DNA from: Phorcus lineatus
Lineage: Eukaryota > Mollusca > Gastropoda > Trochida > Trochidae
NCBI GenBank assembly: GCA_921293015.1
Contig: OV121090.1
Span: 4,898,001-4,962,000, forward strand
Direction: 5' to 3'
Length of the DNA: 64,000 nucleotides
Shown: positions 57,601 to 64,000 of the stretch, one piece after another
Position numbering within the stretch: the first letter of the stretch is position 1
Layout of the letters: every line of letters starts with the position of its first letter
The notes under the pieces: generated by a model
Databases searched by the model: none
What the model was told of the DNA's origin: nothing
Seen by the model: the letters and a program-made list of their open reading frames with translations, nothing else
Program-made: the position numbers and the translations under genes

Positions 57601-60600
57601 GGTGCACCTCCAGGGTGCGGCTGGCTGTCATCATTCCATACAGGGACCGGCTGGAACATCTTCAGATCCTGCTGAACAATCTTATCCCTTTCTTGCTGAA
57701 CCAGGAAGCCGAGTTTACCGTCTTCGTTACTGAACAGGTCCGTATTTATCAGCACGTTGTTTTCCTCTTGCTCGGTTAACCCTTTCTAGGTGAGTGTCAA
57801 ACCTGTCCCTGAAAGTTGAGCGGGAATGTACCGTATTCGACTTAATAACCGCCCTCTCCCCTAGAAGAAAGCGCCAACCCACCACGTTTTTGACTGAACA
57901 ATAAGCGTCCTGATTTAGCGCCCACCTCTCAACATTGCTTACCTTGCATGCTGATTCATTGAGGAAGGTTTTTCACTCTTGCAATAAGTCTTTTACTTCC
58001 ACTAAAGTGAAGAATACAGGGTATTTCAAAACCCCCAGCCACCATCAAAATGATAAAAGTTATAAAACCATATTTCAAAGACATGTGTATCGTAAGAAAA
58101 CACTTTCAAGACTAAACTTGAGGACAATTTTCATCGTTTTAATTAGCGCCCCCTTTTACCAATTTCTTATCACGTCGAATACGGTATACGTTTTAACCTG
58201 AGACAGGGATGGTTAGTGTCATTCTCTCCCACAGCGGTAACTAGGTAATATCTTCCTTCACTAACCTCTGTTGTTATACGAGGTCTTATCGTGTTACCGG
58301 CAAGTTCACTTAGCGGCGAAATATTGCAACACAAAGTTTCAGCCAATGAAAATACCTTATGCATGCATTGCATATTTGTTGTCACCGTCGACTATGCAAT
58401 GATGCAGTCGCTCAATAAGGCCAATTGTGTTCTGTAAAGTGCATAATAATTTAAGAAAGTTTAGCTTTCCCGAAGCATTAAGAAATATTTCACGAGAGTG
58501 ATTATCATTATCAGTTATTCTGATTGAATCCAATGACTGAGTTAAACAAAAAATTAGCTCGACGCTTTTACGAAAGTATTTTCAAAAAGTATAGTATAAA
58601 GCTAGGAATTTAACAAAACAATCCATTCCGGGTAGATAAACCGTAATACTGGCATCGCATTGGTTATTTTTATAATGGTCCCTTCCCTACTGCTACCCTT
58701 CATAAAGTAGCAGGTAGGTCATTCAGCTACATCAGATCAGCGTATTTGTCTCCGCCTCCAAGCAATATCATTTTGATGGAGCCAGGCGGAGACAAATACG
58801 CCGACGCAGCAGGATGCAGGTAGGGCCCATAAAGCTGTTAAAATATGTATGCAGTTCTGTTACAGGTGTGTGCAAGTATAGCGCATTTTCATTCTCCGTC
58901 ACCAAACAGGTGCGTTAAAGTTTGTTGCTTGTTTACTGTTCTCAGTGAAGGTTTGGTTTGCTGGAATCGTATCTGACCATGTAGGGGCCTGCATTTTGCT
59001 CATTTAAAGAGTCCGTCCTGTCGGCAATCGGCCCTCCATGTTGTTTTATCGGGAAAAGACAAGACGAAACGCGCTGTACTTTTACTTATTTTAAAACAAT
59101 ATATACTATTTAACTATATGAATGAAAATAATATCTACACATTTACATATGATTTATGATAAAACAATCAACAATGCATTGCTTTTAATCATGTCATTTC
59201 CCTGAAAACAATGGCGGACCGGATGCCAATAGGTTAAAAAAAGCGCCTTTAATCATGTCTTTTCCAAAAAAAATGGCGGCCCAGATGCCGACATGTCAGG
59301 CTCTTTAAACCATCTTCACTGACCTGTTGCATGTTATTGATTTCAAGTCGATCGATAAGGAAAATAAAAACACGGCTTCAGACGCACGATTTTTTTAGAA
59401 ATCCGATATTCAAGCATGCATTGTTTATAGCTTGATCCACATAACAGCAGAGAGATAAGATATGCAATAAAAAGATCCGGAGTCATTGATTGGGTACATG
59501 TGAAGATAGGAAGGGCAGTTTATTTTGATGTGACTATAAAACCTCGTTCACGATGAGCATTAAGAAATATCTGCTTGTCTCCCAAAGCTTTATCTATTAT
59601 TCATGAAGAAATGAGCACTTTCTACATTTGACATTTCAAGCTTTAAAGTGACACGCTCAAGTCCTGAATATAAACCAGGGTCTAGATTTTCGAAGCTCTC
59701 TTAGCACTAAGATAGTCGTAAGTACCATACATTAGCATTGGCTTATGACTATCTTAGCACTAAGAGAGCTTCGAAAATCTAGGCCCAGATGTTTCGAAAT
59801 CACTAGTACGGGGACACGAGTCACGGAAATTGTATTGTATTTTATATTGATATCAATAACACCAGGAAATAAGAATAGTAACATCTTTTTTTCAATGATT
59901 GTTGTCGTACAAAGTTATTTTTTTATTTCACTGATAAGTATAAAGACATACTAAGATGTTTATTACAAGACTGAAGATATGAAAACAAACAATCTCTTCA
60001 GTTATTACCCAGTATATCATTTTAGCAAGAGTCAACGAGGTAACCTATACTAAATAGTTAAATATCAGCATCGAAATTATTTTGTTAGATGTCGCTATTT
60101 CCTGACTTGAATGATTATTAGGGGACGAGTGAGTGATTGAGTTATTGTTTAACGCCGCTTGGGCAATATTTCAGCCATGAGCGGCGAAATTAGGGGACGA
60201 AAACGAGTAGGAAAGTAGTTGACATTACCCAATGAGCACACATGGTTTTCAAACGTCCCCTTACGTACTTAGGAACGCTCAGAGCTGTCTGTGAAGCCGT
60301 AGGTTCCATTTCGTTTTGGCAATGCCTTTGTCCATTAAAGTTACAAAGATTATAGGAGGAAATCAAGAAAAAGATTAGTGTTGCAATACTTTATTCCATA
60401 TATATATATATTGAACATCTCTTCTCATTGTACAATTTAAACAAAATTGATCTGAAAAAATCTACAAACAAACTTTTTATTTATCTTTCAATTTTAAAAA
60501 TTGTTCCTAAAATTTTCATATTTAATATCAACAGCAAACAGTTGTCAATTTGCGGCTCTCCATTGTTTTACAAACGGTTTTTTTCCGTTTACATTCAGTA

Positions 60601-63219
60601 TCATATGAACCAAGAAGTGTATTATCAAATCACATTCCGTTCATGCATGCAAAATAGTTAGTGCTATGGTATTCTATGCTGGTCAAAATAAGTTAGGAAT
60701 AATGCCCATATTATGGTCAATATTTCATCAGATGATCAAAGTAAAGAAATGACAAATAAAGTACAAATAATTACAGAATTTTCATTTATCTCTAAATATT
60801 TTGTCCAGTATATTAACAAATCACATGAGGTTTCTTGCATTTGAAATATTGAGACGTAGGGTAATACTACAGAAAACTGAAGTGTTTTAGAAAATCACAA
60901 TATATTCATTCATTTGAATACTTAGAAATAGGATAGTACAGACATTTGTGTGGTATTGCTTTAAATTCTTTTCACACAATGATTTAAAGCAATGTAAATG
61001 TTTTATAAATCTTTTTTATTTGTTTTAACCGTGTTTAAACATAAAGACCTGAACCCAATTTTAGTGATTTACACGCATACTATAAGAATTACATCCAGCT
61101 GTTTGTTGTGGTGTTTACATTTTGTGATAAGAAAAATATATTGAATTTTTTATATGGTTATTGCATTGATGATCAATACAATAGAAATACGAAAAGGAAA
61201 TAGGGATTTACGCCCAGTACTTTTTGTAGTAAGAAATGTCATTTTTAATAGAATTAACAAGTTTGTCTGTTGCACTAACATTTAATTAGAAAAATAATAC
61301 AAAGTAAACAAGGAATTATAGCAATCCACTGAGGTTCAAATCACTTATTTGGAGTGATCGAGTTGACCTAATAAGAAATTAAAAATAAAAATGCAGGGGA
61401 TAGTTATTTTCAAAACATAACATATACCTGACACTGTACGATTAAAATTGACCGTTTTCCGAGAAATAAAAGTTTCAAAGTTTTGACTTAATCGAGATTC
61501 GAAGTCGTTCTGTCTAGGACTTTACTCTCTACACGGTCTGAATGCAGCCATACGTAGCGCATATTCTGACATCAGTTTAGTGAAGACAAAACCTAGTCAT
61601 TATCATTCGACCAATCACAACATCCCGTTTAAAGGAAGGATGGCATAGACAAAGTTAACGAATGATTCACGGGAGTTACTTGCCCCTAACTTCTGATACC
61701 GTATGCTTTTGCCGGTGGCATGGTGATACGATAGCTGAGTTTACGTCAGAACGTGCGCAACGTGGGACTGTGGTCAGACCGTGTGGAGAGGAAAGCCCTA
61801 GACAGAATTAGTTTGAATCTCATACATCTCTCTGACATCTTTAAAATTTTAAAAGAAAAACATTGTCAGAAAGTCTTGATTGTTAATGTTGCCTACGAAC
61901 AAGTGAATAGAGGCCTACATTTAAGTACGCTAAACAATTATCAAGATTTTTTCAGAAAATAAATACATTTGTTCATTTTTATGCATACCCTGAACCAAAC
62001 ATATACAATTCCGATCAGTCATTCAAATTTCTTTGGTATTATTCCGACATGTGACTTTTTTAAACGCCAACAATTTCCTCTCCAGACAGGTCGAGGTATA
62101 TTCAACCGTGGGTTGATGATCAACGCCGGGTTCCGAGAAGCAATGTCACGTGATCACTTCACCTGCATCATCATCCATGACGTTGACCTTTTACCGGAAG
62201 TAACTACAAACCTTTACCGTTGCCATGAGAACCCGTTTCACATGTCCACCGCAAACGGCAAATATGGTTACAAGTAAGTAAATGTTTACTAGTCTTGGTA
62301 GATCAGTAGATGTTTAATTTACAGTCCGACTGAGATAGATGAACCTTTGCCGACGTGAATTATGGTCCAGCCTTGCGTTCAGAAACGTATTTTTCGTGGC
62401 TTGCATCCTTCTTTAACATTGAGTGTCCACGAGCGCTCGCGAATATCTAGGGAAATTCTGAGTTACTGAACACAGGGCAGGTGCATGCACGCGGGGTCAT
62501 CTAACTTGAACCCTAGTACGAGGTTTGTAGTATTCAAAACTCTGGCAAAGCGATCCTTCAAATCCATAAAACTTTAAAAGTTTTTTTCAAACATTTCAGT
62601 ATTTCCGGATTCCTTTGCTCTGCATATTGCCAGTAACGTGCACTCTCCAAACACTATAAGGGCCTCCTTTCACAAAGCAACCTTTACTAAGGTTAACCTT
62701 AACTCTCATCCTTTAATATTCCATGAATGTAGCCTTAAAAATAAGAGATATATAATATTAAGGAATTTTGACATATATTTCACGATAGATCGCTTATGAG
62801 TGATTAATCAGGAGAAATTTCTCCGTTCCTTATACTAATTTCGTTGTTGTGTTGCTTCAGGAAAACATAAAAGGAGCAGTTGAAATCGTTAAATTCATAA
62901 AATTAGATTCAGAGACACTGGACATGAAAATTGCAAATGGCGACATTTCGAGAGCCGCTCTATAAATGTACAGCCCACCACAAAAACCTATGACCCTGTT
63001 CAGAGTTTTCACTAAAGACAACGAAATTTCAATACGAGTATACACATTTTGCCACCTTTCCTCTCGGGAAATGTCTTCTATTTATTATCATTTCAGATTA
63101 CCATACCCGTCCTATAGCGGGGGAAACATCGCTATAACGCCGAATCAGTTTAAGAAGATGAATGGATTTTCAAACTGGTATTTTGGATGGGGCGGCGAAG
63201 ATGATGACTTCGAAATACG
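54373..63219 (+). CDS. beta-1,4-galactosyltransferase (GT7), exons 1-4, 3' incomplete
   Basis: CDS joins 54451-54685, 57505-57737, 62086-62273 and 63097-63219 with intron phases 1, 0, 2, all consistent, giving 259 codons and two bases before the gene leaves the window. A Golgi type II protein: 10-residue cytoplasmic tail, membrane helix 11-28, stem with sequon NST at 56-58, then the GT7 fold. It transfers galactose from UDP-Gal in beta-1,4 linkage to terminal GlcNAc using Mn2+. Motifs: CPEKPP 71-76, IIPYRDR 121-127, FNRG 162-165, DVD 188-190 (metal), and GWGGEDDD 249-256. Tyr225 in LPYPSYSGG aligns with bovine Tyr289, whose replacement confers GalNAc transfer, so Gal is the predicted donor. 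The last exons are missing. Which vertebrate paralogue it matches cannot be settled here. Confidence 0.93.
54686..57504 (+). other. B4GALT intron 1
   Basis: Phase 1, 2.8 kb. Contains the SINE at 55430-55597 and TA runs near 56960-56995. No further exon found. Confidence 0.8.
55430..55597 (+). repeat. gastropod-type SINE with (ctcac)n tail
   Basis: The 3' part gcgatataagtgaaataatc...aaagcggcgttaaacacc followed by aactcacctcacctcacctc is a hallmark of a widespread gastropod short repeat. The 5' boundary is uncertain. Confidence 0.6.
57505..57737 (+). CDS. B4GALT exon 2
   Basis: 233 bp. Acceptor ctcttacgaccag; its first two bases aa complete GAA with the g left by exon 1. Codes residues 79-156 including IDLSNIS (a sequon), IIPYRDR, and the F-x-V-F-V-TEQ strand that starts the donor site. 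Markedly GC-richer than its surroundings. Donor CAG|gtccgt. Confidence 0.93.
58740..58802. repeat. small palindrome
   Basis: gcgtatttgtctccgcctc and its near-perfect reverse complement around a 24-bp spacer; a hairpin or MITE core in B4GALT intron 2. Confidence 0.85.
59184..59300. repeat. about 65-bp tandem duplication with atggcggc words
   Basis: tttaatcatgtcatttcc...aacaatggcggaccggatgcc is repeated as tttaatcatgtcttttcc...aaaaatggcggcccagatgcc. The second contains a YY1-like aaaatggcggc, possibly by chance. Confidence 0.7.
59678..59785. repeat. hairpin MITE
   Basis: gggtctagattttcgaagct + ctcttagcactaagatagtc pairs with its reverse complement at 59748-59785, near-perfect over about 40 bp with a short loop. 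It resembles foldback MITEs common in marine invertebrates. Confidence 0.9.
60129..60189 (-). repeat. 61-bp SINE 3' end with 11-bp target duplication
   Basis: Reverse-strand copy of the gcggcgttaaac...(actc)n tail, flanked by perfect direct repeats ttaggggacga at 60118-60128 and 60190-60200. A severely 5'-truncated retroposition. Confidence 0.85.
61431..61495. repeat. foldback family F2, partial copy 2
   Basis: gattaaaattgaccgttttc + cgagaaataaaagtttcaaa is an inverted match to the right side of the element at 36697-36840. Confidence 0.65.
62086..62273 (+). CDS. B4GALT exon 3
   Basis: 188 bp. Acceptor aatttcctctccag; residues 157-219 with GIFNRG, INAGF, the DVD metal-binding motif at 188-190 and LYRCHENP. 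Donor AA|gtaagt, phase 2. Confidence 0.93.
62274..63096 (+). other. B4GALT intron 3
   Basis: 823 bp, phase 2. Contains the MITE-like fragment near 62655-62710. No exon. Confidence 0.85.
63097..63219 (+). CDS. B4GALT exon 4
   Basis: 123 bp. Acceptor tattatcatttcag; the first base completes AAA (Lys219), then LPYPSYSGG, MNGFSNWYFGWGG and EDDDFEIR. Donor CG|gttggt at 63220. The exon end lies inside a 50-bp tandem repeat. Confidence 0.92.
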
Positions 63220-63360
63220 GTTGGTGATTTCTTCTATGAACTCGTAGTGAAATAATTAGACGAAATGCGATTGGTGATTTCTTCTATGAACTCGTAGTGA
63301 AATAATTAGACGAAATACGGTTGGTGATTTCTTCTATGAACTCGTAGTGAAATAATTAGA
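63211..63360. repeat. 50-bp tandem triplication across the exon 4 donor
   Basis: Units start at 63211, 63261 and 63311 with cgaaatacgg, cgaaatgcga and cgaaatacgg. Each copies the last 9 bases of exon 4 plus the donor and 41 bp of intron. Copy 2 has lost the GT; copy 3 keeps it. Confidence 0.96.
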
Positions 63361-64000
63361 CCCAATTTGTTTTGAAATTTTTATTTCAGTAGGGTAAATG
63401 CAAGCATGAAATAGCTTTAGAAAAACATATATGCCCATATAGTAGTAGGGTAGGGTCCATGGACCTAATGCCATGTCTTTCTAAAGCTATTTCAATGCGA
63501 TACGAGTCCCTGTGCTTGTCAGGAATTTTTTCAGGGGATTATTATCGTTAAATCTTTATTTATACCTGTTGAAAGCTCTTTACAAATTCAAACTTGAGTC
63601 GTCGTTGGTAAATAGCTTCAAATATTGTTCACAAATATGTTCACAGATTGTGAGCACTTTTGTGCGCTTGTCACTGTGAAATATGAACATCTAACAGTAC
63701 ATTTTGAATTATTGAATAACAGTGTGAAACAGGTGCTCCCTTTCGAAATTATTAGATTTAATAATTTATTATTGTGTTACTGAAAATAATCATTTTTATG
63801 CTGTTTAATACTTAATGAAGTTGGTATCGGAAATCGAACAATGACCCATGGAAGGCGCGCGCGATTTAGTCACATGAAATATTGGAAACTTACCTGAAGC
63901 AGATACAAACGTGAGAAAGGCAAATAAAAACGTGAGAAAGGCAGAGAGATGCTTGATCTGTATGGTAGGTTGTAGATTGCAGCTTTGAATTTATTCTTGG
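63361..64000 (+). other. start of B4GALT intron 4
   Basis: No further GT7 exon was found before the window ends. 63408-63495 holds an imperfect inverted repeat (gaaatagctttagaaa and tttctaaagctatttc). Confidence 0.7.

Larger units (their letters stand above)
57738..62085 (+). other. B4GALT intron 2
   Basis: Phase 0, 4.3 kb. Holds two hairpins (58740-58802 and 59678-59785), a 65-bp tandem duplication (59184-59300), a SINE scrap (60129-60189) and a family F2 copy (61431-61490). No exon found. Confidence 0.8.

Noticed and set aside
61969-62085. N-terminal extension of B4GALT exon 3
   Set aside because: The frame is open by chance; the acceptor at 62085 gives exact phase agreement with exon 2 and family-length spacing.

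Overview
The window is eukaryotic, from an invertebrate animal and most likely a gastropod mollusc. Genes are split by GT-AG introns, coding density is low, and the background is AT-rich and packed with decayed transposons. It carries short SINE tails of the type gcggcgttaaac...(ctcac)n, which I associate from memory with gastropod genomes such as abalone. The assignment below class level is inference. A run of exactly 200 N at 23171-23370 is a scaffolding gap.

Layout. 1-11.3 kb: no intact gene; LINE, Penelope-like, mariner and ankyrin-repeat remnants and a 908-bp tandem duplication built around long CT tracts. 11.8-13.5 kb (minus): an intact 551-residue tyrosine recombinase ORF of the Crypton/DUF3504 type. 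15.4-30.05 kb (minus): the centrepiece, a secreted multidomain protein gene. It has a signal-peptide exon, two divergent six-cysteine exons, an array of nineteen intact and nearly identical 111-bp six-cysteine exons repeated about every 225 bp, and a last exon with one more six-cysteine domain and a low-complexity tail. All internal exons are phase 0-0. The cysteine order C-C-CC-C-C is that of inhibitor cystine knots (knottins). Three further copies in the array are visibly broken. A dead LINE, foldback elements and the assembly gap lie in its introns. 30-54 kb: no complete gene, but microsatellites, several long palindromes, a Penelope-like fragment, a Tc1-type MITE, a frameshifted LDL-receptor-A plus membrane-helix exon, an inverted pair of a dispersed repeat, minisatellites, and a mariner element with both ends. 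54.37 kb to beyond 64 kb (plus): the first four coding exons of a beta-1,4-galactosyltransferase (GT7), with all splice phases agreeing; its 3' end lies outside the window.

The two host genes both act in the secretory route: one encodes a Golgi type II glycosyltransferase, the other an exported cysteine-rich polyprotein. Nothing in the sequence links them functionally. The most noteworthy object is the knottin exon array. It looks like a satellite repeat whose unit is exon plus minimal intron, is still gaining and losing units, and is built so that any exon can be skipped or duplicated without shifting the frame.
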